DNA from: Methanobacteriota archaeon
GTDB lineage: Archaea; Thermoplasmatota; Poseidoniia; Poseidoniales; Poseidoniaceae
DNA: 36,005 nt
Direction: 5' to 3'
Assembly: GCA_018691345.1 (NCBI GenBank)
Contig: JABGTJ010000037.1
Span: 1-36,005 of the forward strand
Part shown: piece after piece, positions 1 to 8,419 of the stretch
How the letters are laid out: each line of letters begins with the position of its first letter
Position numbering within the stretch: position 1 is the first letter of the stretch
Program-made: the position numbers and the translations under genes
Notes under the pieces: generated by a model
What the model saw: only the letters and a program-made list of their open reading frames with translations
Told to the model about the DNA's origin: nothing
The model's database searches: none

Positions 1-1077
1 TGAATATGCGCAGTGACCTGTTGCCATGGCTTGGAACAGAACGTATGCTTCGGCACCACGAATCTCACCGACAATGATGTATTCTGGTCGCTCACGAAGC
101 GCTGCTTTGAGCAACTCGAACTCCCCGATGACACCATCGGTGGATTCTCCACCGAAACCTTGCCGAGTGAGACCTGGGACCCAGTTTGGCTGTGGGATGT
201 TGACTTCACGGGTAGATTCGATTGAAACGATCTTCATTTGCCAAGGGATGAAAATACACATGGCGTTGAGCGTTGTTGTTTTTCCGGACGCAGTACCACC
301 GACAAACAGCATTGGGACTTCATTTTGGAATCCAATCCAGAGATAAGCGACCATCAAGGAAGACATAGTTCTGAATGCGACGATGTCAGCAGGTGAGAAC
401 GGGTCGTCTTTGAACCGTCGGATACAGAAGGCTGAACCACGGGTTGAGATTTCGTGTCCAAGTTTCATGACAATTCGAGAACCATCCATCAGCGTTGCGT
501 CCAGCAATGGGTCGGCGACAGAAATGTGCTTGCCACAACGCTGAGCGAGTTTGATAACATACGATTCCAGTTCATGGTCCGTGTTCCAAACGCAAGTTGT
601 TTCAACCGATTCGAACTTTCGGTGGTAAGCGAAGATAGGAACGCCAGTGCCGTCAAGAGAAATGTCTTCCACATTGATGTCGTTCATGAGGACGTCCATT
701 TGTCCGTATCCAATCAAGTCTCGGCGCAGGTAGTAGAAAATCTTCGACTTTGATTTCTTGTTGATTTTCATGCCGTATGCTTTGATGACTTTGTCCATTG
801 CCGTTCGAATGTAGGCTTCTGGATTTGCATCGATTTCTTCGATATTAGCCGTAAGAGAGCGAATGAAGATGTCGAGGATTTCATCTCGGTATTCCTGTTC
901 TCTTTTGGTCATCGGTGGCTCGATGATTTGATAGATAATGTTGAGCGTTTGCTTGTCACGGACGATGCGCGCAAAGGCATGCGGTGGCAGGACTGGGTAC
1001 TTGTCGAGCTCGTCGTATTGGGCGCGTTGTTTGGCTCGCTGACGCTTGCCACCACCTTTGTTTTGTTTTCTTGCCAT
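1..1077 (-). CDS. Type II/IV secretion (FlaI/ArlI- or VirB11-like) ATPase, partial
   Basis: The frame is open from ATG at 1077 to the window edge, giving 359 residues with the C-terminus missing. This is the hexameric ATPase family that powers archaellum or type IV pilus assembly on the cytoplasmic face. Visible motifs are Walker A GGTASGKTTT (about 260-269), an acidic box IESTREVN (286-293), Walker B IIVGEIRG (334-341) and a His-box TGH (353-355), cut just before the usual STMHA. The first 20 residues are very basic (MARKQNKGGGKRQRAKQRAQ). A GAGGGTG Shine-Dalgarno-like stretch precedes the ATG. The 130-bp gap upstream separates it from the kinase gene and holds AT-rich TATA-like sequence, so it probably has its own promoter. 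The family is clear; archaellum versus pilus cannot be decided without the FlaJ partner, which should lie beyond position 1. Confidence 0.88.
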   Translation of the reverse strand, partial: MARKQNKGGGKRQRAKQRAQYDELDKYPVLPPHAFARIVRDKQTLNIIYQIIEPPMTKREQEYRDEILDIFIRSLTANIEEIDANPEAYIRTAMDKVIKAYGMKINKKSKSKIFYYLRRDLIGYGQMDVLMNDINVEDISLDGTGVPIFAYHRKFESVETTCVWNTDHELESYVIKLAQRCGKHISVADPLLDATLMDGSRIVMKLGHEISTRGSAFCIRRFKDDPFSPADIVAFRTMSSLMVAYLWIGFQNEVPMLFVGGTASGKTTTLNAMCIFIPWQMKIVSIESTREVNIPQPNWVPGLTRQGFGGESTDGVIGEFELLKAALRERPEYIIVGEIRGAEAYVLFQAMATGHCAYS

Positions 1078-1166
1078 ACGTGCACCCTCTGCCGAAGCAT
1101 TTTATCACACGCTGTGGCCGACTATAACTCTTGGGTGAACACAACCCCCAAAACCGTTACCTGCGA

Positions 1167-1182
1167 GGAGAATATTTTCTCC
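1167..1182. other. Small inverted repeat between kinase and ATPase genes
   Basis: GGAGAA-TATT-TTCTCC is a perfect 6-bp inverted repeat with a 4-base loop. It lies 25 bp past the stop of the kinase gene and about 90 bp before the ATPase start. It could be an RNA hairpin at the end of the upstream transcript or a regulator site. It has no U-tract, so a terminator role is doubtful. Confidence 0.3.
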
Positions 1183-1207
1183 ACAGTCTTCGTTTTGCTG
1201 GCAGAGT

Positions 1208-1792
1208 TCATTCCTCGTTTTCAAACGCAGAAAGCCACTTTTCACACGCTGCTTGAAACTGGTTGAGTTCGACGTTGTTATCAATCAAATAATTTGATTC
1301 AGCGATGATTTGTTCAAGTCCCCATCCACGTTCACGTGCATCACGAACTTCAAACGATTCTCGGTCACCGTCTTCAGAACGGCCTCGGTTCTGAATCCGA
1401 GTAAATCGTGTGTCAGGTGATGCATCAACGGCTAACGATGAGAATTTCTTGTTCCAACGTTGTTCAAAGACGATGCGCTCAGCCGTTCCTCGCATTCCTT
1501 CGATAAGGACAATTGAGTGGTTCTTCAGATGTTCATCAACGGCATCTGCCAGTCGTACTGCGAGCACATCTTCGCCGTGCTCGGCACGTAACTGTGCTGC
1601 GATTTCACCAAAAATCCCGGGAGATTCTTTCAACTCAAGCCGTCGGACTTCTGCTCGAACCATGTCTCCCATCGACAACACTGGGATGCCGTGTGAATGC
1701 AGTACATTGGCGAACTCGCCTTTGCCTGAGCCCGGCATACCGCACACTGCAACGACTCGGGCCATGCTTGAACGGCGCAGACCAATGCTCAT
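1208..1792 (-). CDS. UPF0200 / dephospho-CoA-kinase-like P-loop nucleotide kinase
   Basis: A 194-residue P-loop kinase-fold protein. The Walker A motif GMPGSGKGEF sits near the N-terminus. The following pattern (GIPVLSMGDMVR, then an ESPG region, then VLIEGMRG) is that of the archaeal UPF0200 family, related to adenylate and dephospho-CoA kinases; its true substrate is not settled. An in-frame ATG lies at 1810, but the sequence there (AAAGGAGGTATCTTG) is itself a strong Shine-Dalgarno six bases before the ATG at 1792, so I start at 1792. A third ATG at 1765 (MARVVAVCG) is where family similarity begins. The gene follows the ABC permease after 35 bp and may be its last operon partner, though no functional link is obvious. 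Confidence 0.85.
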   Translation of the reverse strand: MSIGLRRSSMARVVAVCGMPGSGKGEFANVLHSHGIPVLSMGDMVRAEVRRLELKESPGIFGEIAAQLRAEHGEDVLAVRLADAVDEHLKNHSIVLIEGMRGTAERIVFEQRWNKKFSSLAVDASPDTRFTRIQNRGRSEDGDRESFEVRDARERGWGLEQIIAESNYLIDNNVELNQFQAACEKWLSAFENEE

Positions 1793-1827
1793 CAAGATAC
1801 CTCCTTTCATAGGTCAAAGTTTGCGTT

Positions 1828-3528
1828 TCAGTTTGAGAATTCCGCTTTGCCCCAGCGTCGATCCATCAACTTCCAAAGCAGCGCTGAGGCGAGTATCAGG
1901 CCGACCGAAATGGCAATCATGCCTTTGTAGCCTTGCTCAACCATGCTTTGGTCGTACATGGCAGCAGTTGCAGCCAATCCGTCTTGAGATGCCCGCTCCC
2001 ACCAATTTCCGTACAACGATACATCGCCTTGAGTGAACGACAGAAGGAACAACAGCAACAGCGGGACGACGGTTCCAATCCAAAACCAGATCATTATCGA
2101 TGCATCGAAAATGGCCCTATTGGGTCGCAGCCCCATCAAGAAAGCCGTTAGCGCAACGATGTAAACGGAGTTGGCAAACATGACGATGATGCTTGTTGGA
2201 AGTGCGCCCCATTCGTCCAATCGCCATGCCATGAGGATGATGAAAATCAGTGAGATCCATGACGTGGCAAGGAAATAGACCACCACTTTGGCTCGAATCA
2301 GTTGCGGGACACGAAGAGGAAGTCCGTTCATGAATTCTGGTGAGTCGAGTATGGTCAGCCAGGAATAAAAATTGAATCCAAAGAAGCCGAGGAAAGGGGC
2401 ATAAGAAAGTAAATTGATTGGAATAGGGGCTTCTGCAAAGTCCACTAACCACGCCATTCCAAGCAGCACAAGCAGCGGAATGGCGTATGAAACGGTCATT
2501 TTCTTGAGCGAGCCGGAACGGAACAAGTCAACAAATTCTTTAGCAACGATAAGGCGAATCTCACCACGGCCAAGGAAGCCCAATCGATTGTAAATAGGGA
2601 TGAACAGCTCTTTCCGTTCGACAACTGATACATCGAAATCATCGATGATGAGGGTGGATGAAAGCCAACCCAATCCGACGCTACCTGCCAGTGCAAGCAG
2701 AGCAGTGAATGGATTCTGTGAATTCTGTACACCAAGTCCCCAGAGCATCGAGCCAATATCGAATTTACCTAAGCCAATAGCGATTCCAAGTGCAACAATG
2801 ATGGCGGGTCCCAGAATGGTGTACGGTCGTCCTCGCATCCACAGTGCTGAGGCGAAAAAGGCGATAGCGAGGCCTTGTGCGAGGGTAATAATCATCGCTA
2901 ACCATGTCCATGGCAGGCTTGACCATACCAGCGGTGTCGTGATGTTCGCAGCCGATTCGAGCAGTATCCCGAGGGCCATTCCAGAGACCACCGGAGTGAG
3001 AATCAGCATGACATAGAAACACAAGTCTTTGACAAAATAAGCGAAGTGAGCAACTGAATTCGGCAAGGGTTGCAACGCTGGAGCTGCGAGGAGGTAGTTT
3101 TTGGTTCCAGCACGGTGAACGATGGCGTCGTGACCCATGAAAGCAAACGTACCCATTCCAAGACTGAACATCAACAAGGGGAGGTGGAGAGCAAATCTGA
3201 GTTCATCCCAAGTGAACGTTTTCGATTCCAGGTCGCTCACTTGAGCGGTCGAATCGCCAACTAAAAATTGCAAACCAATCGTCGTCACGGCGGTAACCAG
3301 CGTCAGTAAAAGTGGAAACAACACAATTTGGCGCTTTTTGGCGAACTCAATGCTCTTTCTTCCTTCTTCTTTGAACATCACTCGAAACGTTGCCGAAAAA
3401 GCGTTCCAGCCTCGCAACGGTTCATGCAAGCGTTGTTCATGGGAACTTGTGCCAAGCGGTTCTTTGAGCGAATGCCCATCGCCAACCGCTTCTTCCCAAT
3501 CCCGAGAGACAACGCTTACTCCTGGCAC
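1828..3528 (-). CDS. ABC-2-type transporter permease, about 12 TM segments
   Basis: A 566-residue integral membrane protein with about twelve hydrophobic segments, consistent with two fused six-helix halves. The first 60 residues are cytoplasmic and charged. It starts with GTG at 3528, two bases after the stop of the upstream ATPase gene, and its Shine-Dalgarno (GAGGAG) lies inside the last codons of that gene, so the two are translationally coupled. Together they form an ABC-2 transporter, probably an exporter of unknown substrate. I recognise the fold by hydropathy and by the neighbouring ATPase, not by a conserved motif. An internal ATG at the start of MFKEEGRKSIEF would drop the N-terminal tail, but the Shine-Dalgarno favours the GTG. 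Confidence 0.85.
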   Translation of the reverse strand: MPGVSVVSRDWEEAVGDGHSLKEPLGTSSHEQRLHEPLRGWNAFSATFRVMFKEEGRKSIEFAKKRQIVLFPLLLTLVTAVTTIGLQFLVGDSTAQVSDLESKTFTWDELRFALHLPLLMFSLGMGTFAFMGHDAIVHRAGTKNYLLAAPALQPLPNSVAHFAYFVKDLCFYVMLILTPVVSGMALGILLESAANITTPLVWSSLPWTWLAMIITLAQGLAIAFFASALWMRGRPYTILGPAIIVALGIAIGLGKFDIGSMLWGLGVQNSQNPFTALLALAGSVGLGWLSSTLIIDDFDVSVVERKELFIPIYNRLGFLGRGEIRLIVAKEFVDLFRSGSLKKMTVSYAIPLLVLLGMAWLVDFAEAPIPINLLSYAPFLGFFGFNFYSWLTILDSPEFMNGLPLRVPQLIRAKVVVYFLATSWISLIFIILMAWRLDEWGALPTSIIVMFANSVYIVALTAFLMGLRPNRAIFDASIMIWFWIGTVVPLLLLFLLSFTQGDVSLYGNWWERASQDGLAATAAMYDQSMVEQGYKGMIAISVGLILASALLWKLMDRRWGKAEFSN

Positions 3529-3530
3529 GG

Positions 3531-4322
3531 TTACTCCTCCTCAGTTTCTCCGTCCTTGACGCCTTCGTTGCTCAGCCGTTCAACATCTTCGATTGAGCGT
3601 CCGACCAAGCGAATGAAGACATCTTCGAGCGTCTCTTCATCCGAAGTTTTCAGACCCTTTACAGTACCAGCTGCGAGGACTTTACCGTTGTTGATAATCG
3701 CCATTCGGTTGCACATGCGCTCCGCCATTTCCAGAACGTGCGAACAGAGAAAAATTGTCCCACCGTTCTTGACATGCTCCAGTAGCCATTGGCGGCATTT
3801 CCGTTGATATATTGGGTCGAGATTGGCAAACGGTTCATCGAGGAACAGGAGTTTCGGCTTGTGAATAAATGCGGCAGCAAGCATGACTTTCTGACGTTGA
3901 CCTTTGGACAAATCTTTGCACATTGTGTCTCGCTTCTCATCCAGTCCAAACCAGTCGATCCAGTGTTCAACATTGTCATCGATTCGATCCACACTCCGGA
4001 GTTTAGCCACAAATTCAAGGAACTCAACAGGGGTTAGGAAGGACGGTGGTGATTCCGATTCGGGGACAATTCCAATGTTGGCTTTGACCTTCTGAGGATC
4101 GGATACTGCATCGACCCCCAAGACTTCGATTCGACCTTTGCTGGGCCGTAATTGGCCGGTGAGGAGTTTGATGAAGGTCGATTTACCAGCACCGTTGGGG
4201 CCAAAAACGCCGAAGAATTCCCCAGCGTGGACTTCGACATTCAGTGGATGAAGTGCGATGAAGTCGCCGTATTTTTTGGCCATGTCTATTGCCTTAACGA
4301 GAGGTGCGGACGATTCAACCAT
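3531..4322 (-). CDS. ABC-2 transporter ATP-binding protein
   Basis: A single nucleotide-binding domain of 263 residues from the chosen start. Motifs in order: Walker A GPNGAGKST (41-49), a Q-loop region reading VPESE with Glu in place of the usual Gln, signature LSKGQ (138-142), Walker B LLFLDEP with catalytic Glu163, D-loop NLDP, and switch His195 (CSHVLE). This is the CcmA/DrrA-like class that drives ABC-2 exporters. An ATG at 4370 would add 16 poorly conserved residues rich in Arg and Pro; I prefer 4322, where the family alignment begins, but the sequence does not settle it. The gene is divergent from the enoyl-CoA hydratase, and its stop sits two bases before the permease start. Confidence 0.9.
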   Translation of the reverse strand: MVESSAPLVKAIDMAKKYGDFIALHPLNVEVHAGEFFGVFGPNGAGKSTFIKLLTGQLRPSKGRIEVLGVDAVSDPQKVKANIGIVPESESPPSFLTPVEFLEFVAKLRSVDRIDDNVEHWIDWFGLDEKRDTMCKDLSKGQRQKVMLAAAFIHKPKLLFLDEPFANLDPIYQRKCRQWLLEHVKNGGTIFLCSHVLEMAERMCNRMAIINNGKVLAAGTVKGLKTSDEETLEDVFIRLVGRSIEDVERLSNEGVKDGETEEE

Positions 4323-4409
4323 GCACTCTGTAAACGGTCGTGGTCTTTGAGTTCTTGGTTTACAGTCCATGAACGGTGAAATGATGAACTGAAACCGTTT
4401 GGGACAACC

Positions 4410-5252
4410 ATGAGCGCACCACAGTCGGATGTATTGTCCATAGAAATTCTTCCAGTAAACGCCGAATCAGAACTCGGTTCGATCGCTTGGGTGACCATCA
4501 ACCGACCGGATAAACTCAATGCACTCAATGCCGATGTTATGTCCAGTCTCAAAGCAATGGTTGCGTGGGTCGAAGCAACAGATTCGGTTCGAGTCGTCGT
4601 ACTCACTGGGGCTCAACCTAACGAACCTCCTGAAGGAAAGCGGGCGAAACCCAATGCATTCGTTGCAGGTGCCGACATCACCGAGTTCGTAGGTAAGAAG
4701 AGCGATGAGATCCGAGTGATGTTCACCGACAATGCCGTTGAAGCACTTTGGAACCTCAGTAAACCAACCATTGCCATGGTCGATGGCTTTGCATTGGGCG
4801 GTGGCTGTGAAGTTGCTTGCTCATGCGATGTGCGAATTGCCAGCGACCGTTCACGGTTTGGAACGCCTGAAATCAATCTTGGACTGATACCCGGCTACGG
4901 TGCTACACAGCGTTTGGTTGGACTGGTTGGCTATGGCAAAACCATGGAAATGGTCATGACCGGAGAGATGGTTCATGCGGAGGAAGCACACCGAATCGGC
5001 TTAGCCAATCACGTTTGCACTCCAGAGGAACTCCATTCTTTCACCCTCAAGATGGCACAAACCATTGGCAGCAAGTCGTCCAACACACTACGTGTTGGAA
5101 AGGCGACCATTCGAGCCGCGCTCGATATTGGTTTGACAGAAGGCGTTGCTCTCGAAGCTGAAGCTTTCGCCAGTCTCTTTGATTCGAAGGACAAAGAGAT
5201 TGGCGTCAACGCCTTTCTCAATCGGACAACCCCCGAATGGGAACACCAATGA
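4410..5252 (+). CDS. Enoyl-CoA hydratase/isomerase (crotonase) family
   Basis: A 280-residue crotonase, the cytoplasmic class that typically hydrates trans-2-enoyl-CoA in fatty acid and amino acid beta-oxidation. The oxyanion-hole segments are VAGADITEF (about 85-93) and GFALGGGCEVA (126-136). Both catalytic glutamates of classical hydratases are present: Glu134 in GGGCEVA and Glu154 in FGTPEINLG, followed by PGYGATQRL. Having both Glu argues for a true hydratase rather than one of the one-Glu isomerases. The segment with PPEGKRAKP (about 73-81) is a small loop longer than usual. It stands alone on the plus strand with no beta-oxidation partner in the window, and converges on the small basic gene 41 bp downstream. 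Confidence 0.92.
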   Translation: MSAPQSDVLSIEILPVNAESELGSIAWVTINRPDKLNALNADVMSSLKAMVAWVEATDSVRVVVLTGAQPNEPPEGKRAKPNAFVAGADITEFVGKKSDEIRVMFTDNAVEALWNLSKPTIAMVDGFALGGGCEVACSCDVRIASDRSRFGTPEINLGLIPGYGATQRLVGLVGYGKTMEMVMTGEMVHAEEAHRIGLANHVCTPEELHSFTLKMAQTIGSKSSNTLRVGKATIRAALDIGLTEGVALEAEAFASLFDSKDKEIGVNAFLNRTTPEWEHQ

Positions 5253-5293
5253 GCGTAGGCCGCTACCCTTCTGATGGCTTTCGCCACCCCAAT

Positions 5294-5701
5294 CTATCGG
5301 CTACGGTAACCGTTCTTGCGAGCAAACTCGCGGAAGTGCGGCATGTGCGCGGCATTCTTGACTACGAATGCGCGAGGCATGACACCATCCCAGCGACCGA
5401 ACGTCTCGTTCCATACGCGGTTGCAGACAATGGACTGCAATTCGCGAAGCAGGCGAAGGTTTGTTGCGTTCTTGGCAGCATCGTTTGCACAGCAAGGACC
5501 CATTGCGCGAGCATCAGCAGCAGCAGCAGCTTTTTGCTCTCGCTCGAGTAGCTTTGCAGCAACCCATGCTAGGCGAATTTCTTCTGCGCGATCGCTGTTT
5601 GCTGTCGCTGGTCCCTTGCTTACTCGTCGTGCTGTAGACTTGCGGCCAGTTCGTCGGTTCTTACCGTTGTGGTGGGGCTTAATATTGCGGTTCGTTTTCA
5701 T
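5294..5701 (-). CDS. Small basic protein of unknown function
   Basis: I do not recognise this 135-residue protein. It is strongly basic, with an N-terminal Arg/Lys/His-rich tail (first 27 residues), then a helical Ala/Glu/Lys-rich region (about 38-67), a Cys-Cys pair (MGPCCAND), and a C-terminal half with aromatic and hydrophobic residues (VWNETFGRWDGVMPRAFVV). The charge suggests nucleic-acid or ribosome binding, which is inference only. The start is supported by GGAG about nine bases before the ATG. A 26-bp dyad (5723-5748) lies just upstream. A plus-strand frame of 162 codons covers the same DNA, but the minus frame has the ribosome site and a more protein-like composition. Confidence 0.6.
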   Translation of the reverse strand: MKTNRNIKPHHNGKNRRTGRKSTARRVSKGPATANSDRAEEIRLAWVAAKLLEREQKAAAAADARAMGPCCANDAAKNATNLRLLRELQSIVCNRVWNETFGRWDGVMPRAFVVKNAAHMPHFREFARKNGYRSR

Positions 5702-5722
5702 GTTTTATCTCCAATTTTTGCT

Positions 5723-5748
5723 TATGGCTTTGCCATGGCTTAGCCATA
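5723..5748. promoter_or_regulatory. 26-bp imperfect palindrome, candidate operator
   Basis: TATGGCT at 5723-5729 and AGCCATA at 5742-5748 are exact inverted copies around a central palindrome GCCATGGC (5732-5739), so almost the whole 26 bp is two-fold symmetric. It ends about 22 bp before the start codon of the basic protein gene, where the transcription start or leader should be. A dimeric repressor site or a leader hairpin would both fit. Confidence 0.5.
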
Positions 5749-5901
5749 GCATTGCGATTTCAGCGTATTGGAGATTATTCGTTCATGTCTTCACCGGAAA
5801 GTAAGGCTGAGCACTATCTTGCCGTCCTTACAATTTACAGTAGCGTCCACCCTTTATCAAAGACTTGAGGGAAGTCCCGTTTTTGGGCGCTTTGAGCCGT
5901 T

Positions 5902-6624
5902 TTAGAAACCGATAACGATGTCCCAAGCGATGGCGAAAATGGCCACGTCTGCACACGCATGAGCGACCCAGGCGACCCAAATACTGCGGTATTCAAGATA
6001 CAACCATGAGAATATGGAGCCACCGATGAACACACCCAACGAGGCGATGAACGCACCCAATGGGTCAAGGAATAACATGAGGGCGATGGAGTGATGAAAC
6101 GTGAAGATCGCAGAGGAAACAAACGTCGAGCGCCATTTCCCGTCCACGAATTGTTCAACTTTGGACGTGATGAACCAGCGGAATACGTATTCCTCCAGTA
6201 CGGAATTAATAAACACCCAAAACACGATTGCTGCTGCCAATTTCCAAGGTACTGTAAGTCCCACCGGGTCGAGTATTGATTTCAACGCCTCGGGTTGCAG
6301 CATTTGTTCTCCGAGCAGGAAATAAGCCAACCATACGACGAACATCATGCCGACACCAAGCATCAACGACATACCCCAACCGCCTTTTTTTGCTGGCGAC
6401 CAAGAGAACGGTTGCTTTTCAATCTTCAAGTGCCAAAATCCAGGGAGTCCAAACATCCATATTTTCGTGAAGACAAAAACGAAGACGGAGAGAATTCCGG
6501 CTTTGAATACAAATCCAGTCGTTACCGATATACTCGGGGCAACGCTCACCAAAATTAACCCAAGCAAGGCCGTGTTGCGAGCGCTGTTACCAGCATTTTT
6601 CTGCAATGTGGCTTCACTGGACAT
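5902..6624 (-). CDS. CPBP-family intramembrane metalloprotease (CAAX protease/Abi-like)
   Basis: A 240-residue membrane protein with about seven hydrophobic segments. It carries the three conserved CPBP motifs: EExxxR as Glu144-Glu145 and Arg149 (VLEEYVFRW), a His motif around 177-178 (FTFHHS), and HxxxD as His222 and Asp226 (AHACADVAI). These are the metal-binding and catalytic residues of the Rce1/Abi protease superfamily. In archaea the substrates are largely unknown. It is 58 bp downstream of the unknown membrane-anchored gene and could share its transcript. All catalytic residues are intact, so it should be active. Confidence 0.88.
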   Translation of the reverse strand: MSSEATLQKNAGNSARNTALLGLILVSVAPSISVTTGFVFKAGILSVFVFVFTKIWMFGLPGFWHLKIEKQPFSWSPAKKGGWGMSLMLGVGMMFVVWLAYFLLGEQMLQPEALKSILDPVGLTVPWKLAAAIVFWVFINSVLEEYVFRWFITSKVEQFVDGKWRSTFVSSAIFTFHHSIALMLFLDPLGAFIASLGVFIGGSIFSWLYLEYRSIWVAWVAHACADVAIFAIAWDIVIGF

Positions 6625-6682
6625 GACGCTTCAAGTTGGTATGTGAATCAAAGTGACTTCAATGTTGACCCGTATGAGCGGC

Positions 6683-7633
6683 TCAATCATTCATTTCTTT
6701 CTTCAACTGAGCCAATGCACTGCTTGCATCGGGCATAGGGAGAGCGGGAGCTGGAAGTGCTGTGCCATCAGGGCCAATCAATGAAGGTAAAGGCATTCCA
6801 TCGAGTCCGAGCAGAGGCGGAAGCGTTGGTTCTTCCTTTTTATTGACCTGTTGGAATCCATCGTCAAGTGGCGTGCGTAGCTTGAGGATACGCCCTTCAT
6901 CGATTCGAACGAAAGTTGCGCCGTAAATGTGCCCTGGTGTTGGATGTTCTGGAGAATCGAGAACAGAATGGCCGTGGCCCGGGGTTTGCAAGAGTTTGAC
7001 GAGATCTTCGCCCGCAGTTTGCTCTTCCCACATTCGTGCTGTTGATGCCCGAATGTCCGCTAATTGGCCTCGGCGTCGCATTTCAATCTTCTTTCGAATC
7101 TCGTCATGCTTGATTTTACGTTGCGAAATAGCCATTTCGATATCAGCGTTCTCCACTGATTCAGGACTGACTTCGACGACGAATTCGTCAGCGACATAGA
7201 CATCCTCCATTTGCATGGTTACTTCCACAAGGTTTTCTTCGGATGCCTCGACTTGAGCGATCAGAGTTGCCGCACTGATTTCGTCTTGTTTTGATTGGGC
7301 GGATTGGATTTTAGCCAGTTTCCGTTCACGTAATGTGGCTCCATCAAGTTCCTTTTCTGTGACCGGTTCTGGAATGTCACCACTTCCTTCCCGCACTTCT
7401 ACCGAAGGCTCAGGTTCAGAAGATTCCGATTGAGCGACGATTTGAGCAGGGCGAGCAACCTGTTTGGGTGCTCCCATGGTAATCCATGCAAAGGTGAGTA
7501 TGAGGATTGCTCCAATGCACAACCACTTGAAATTCGAAGTGAGAGAGCCTGCAAACAGCAGATAAAAGGCAGCAATACTGAGGGCTCCAAGGCCAGTGAC
7601 AGTACGTCCGAATCCCATGTCCCTCACATCCAT
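6683..7633 (-). CDS. Membrane-anchored protein of unknown function
   Basis: A 316-residue protein I cannot assign. The N-terminus has two hydrophobic helices (about 9-28 and 34-53), probably a hairpin anchor. It is followed by an acidic Pro/Glu/Ser-rich linker, a charged helical region rich in Glu, Lys and Arg (about 165-200) likely to form a coiled coil, a more ordered segment (GHIYGATFVRIDEGRILKL, about 232-250), and a Pro-rich tail ending in a short helix (LAQLKKEMND). The bulk is probably cytoplasmic. It starts 18 bp after the RdgB stop, so it is probably in the same operon. An in-frame ATG six codons in is an alternative start. Confidence 0.75.
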   Translation of the reverse strand: MDVRDMGFGRTVTGLGALSIAAFYLLFAGSLTSNFKWLCIGAILILTFAWITMGAPKQVARPAQIVAQSESSEPEPSVEVREGSGDIPEPVTEKELDGATLRERKLAKIQSAQSKQDEISAATLIAQVEASEENLVEVTMQMEDVYVADEFVVEVSPESVENADIEMAISQRKIKHDEIRKKIEMRRRGQLADIRASTARMWEEQTAGEDLVKLLQTPGHGHSVLDSPEHPTPGHIYGATFVRIDEGRILKLRTPLDDGFQQVNKKEEPTLPPLLGLDGMPLPSLIGPDGTALPAPALPMPDASSALAQLKKEMND

Positions 7634-7651
7634 CCAATTGGTTTTAACTTA

Positions 7652-8317
7652 TCATGCTGATGGCAATTGCCGCAGTAAGTCATTCAATGCCTTCGTTCGA
7701 TGACTGAAGACTTGTTTCTCATTCAACGGAATGGCACCAAAGGTCTTTCCATGGGTGCTTTTTTCTCCATAGTTCCCAGGTTGGAGAGGTTCTCCTAGAG
7801 CATCAAGGTCGTACGGTGTGAAGATTGGATCGAAACCGAACCCTTCACCTTCACTGCTTTCAAGAGCAATCCATCCAGGACAACTTCCGTTGCCGTAAAG
7901 GATTTCACCGTTGTTCCAAAGCGCTGCGACCGCTTGGAATTCTGCGGAGCGTAATTGTGCAGATTGGACCGTATCTTCACTGTTCAAGTGTTCAAGCAAT
8001 TTCAGTATTCCATTGCATCCAATGGTCTTCAATGCATAGGCCGAAATGACGCCAGGAAAACCGTTGAGTGCATCAACAAACAGTCCCGCATCTTCGACCA
8101 TGAGTAAATCCTCTGAATCTTTGCCACCCGGAAGATGTGCAATGGCCTGAGATATTTTCGATTGGGCCACTTCTTCGAGTGTGTCTGCTTGGGGTTCGAT
8201 AATTGTGACCCCTTCCACGACAAGTTGCTTGACCGTATACCCTAACGGTTCCAAGTGGTTGGTTGCTTCACTGAGTTTACCTGCGTTGCCGGTGAGGAAC
8301 CACACTGTCCGAGCCAT
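7652..8317 (-). CDS. rdgB: XTP/dITP diphosphatase (RdgB/HAM1 family)
   Basis: A 221-residue nucleotide-pool sanitising enzyme that hydrolyses XTP, ITP and dITP to monophosphates and pyrophosphate. Family motifs: the N-terminal WFLTGNAGKLSEA, then EDAGLFVDALNGFPGVISA (the (D/E)DSGL-FPG-S/Y region), FGFDPIF, and the C-terminal FSHRTKAL corresponding to SHR.KA. The open frame extends upstream to 8416, but similarity begins at ATG 8317. A TATA-like CTATACC lies about 30-38 bp upstream, so 8317 with a very short leader fits. It is divergent from crcB and heads a likely operon with the two membrane genes that follow. Confidence 0.93.
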   Translation of the reverse strand: MARTVWFLTGNAGKLSEATNHLEPLGYTVKQLVVEGVTIIEPQADTLEEVAQSKISQAIAHLPGGKDSEDLLMVEDAGLFVDALNGFPGVISAYALKTIGCNGILKLLEHLNSEDTVQSAQLRSAEFQAVAALWNNGEILYGNGSCPGWIALESSEGEGFGFDPIFTPYDLDALGEPLQPGNYGEKSTHGKTFGAIPLNEKQVFSHRTKALNDLLRQLPSA

Positions 8318-8419
8318 GGGTCTGCTAAGGCTTGTGCATATTGAGGTATAGGTTCGAAACAAGTGATGATGTCTGCAGAAGAAGCGAGGTTTCAAGTCCT
8401 CTCTTGCTGAGCGCAAGTC

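Noticed and set aside
1410..2036. 208-codon plus-strand frame over the kinase and permease
   Set aside because: It runs antisense to two well-supported minus-strand genes and shows Ser/Arg/Pro-rich shadow composition.
5316..5804. 162-codon plus-strand frame opposite the small basic gene
   Set aside because: It covers the same DNA, but the minus frame has a GGAG ribosome site and the dyad upstream. The C-terminal part is hydrophobic and comes from non-coding spacer, so I keep only the minus gene, with modest confidence.
8384..8397. GCGAGGTTTCAAGT also occurs near 23839-23852, each time upstream of a plus-strand gene
   Set aside because: Several 14-base coincidences are expected by chance in 36 kb, the distances to the start codons differ, and no symmetry is present.
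8318..8419. Possible fluoride riboswitch before crcB
   Set aside because: I looked for the conserved fluoride-aptamer core and pseudoknot pairing and did not find it.
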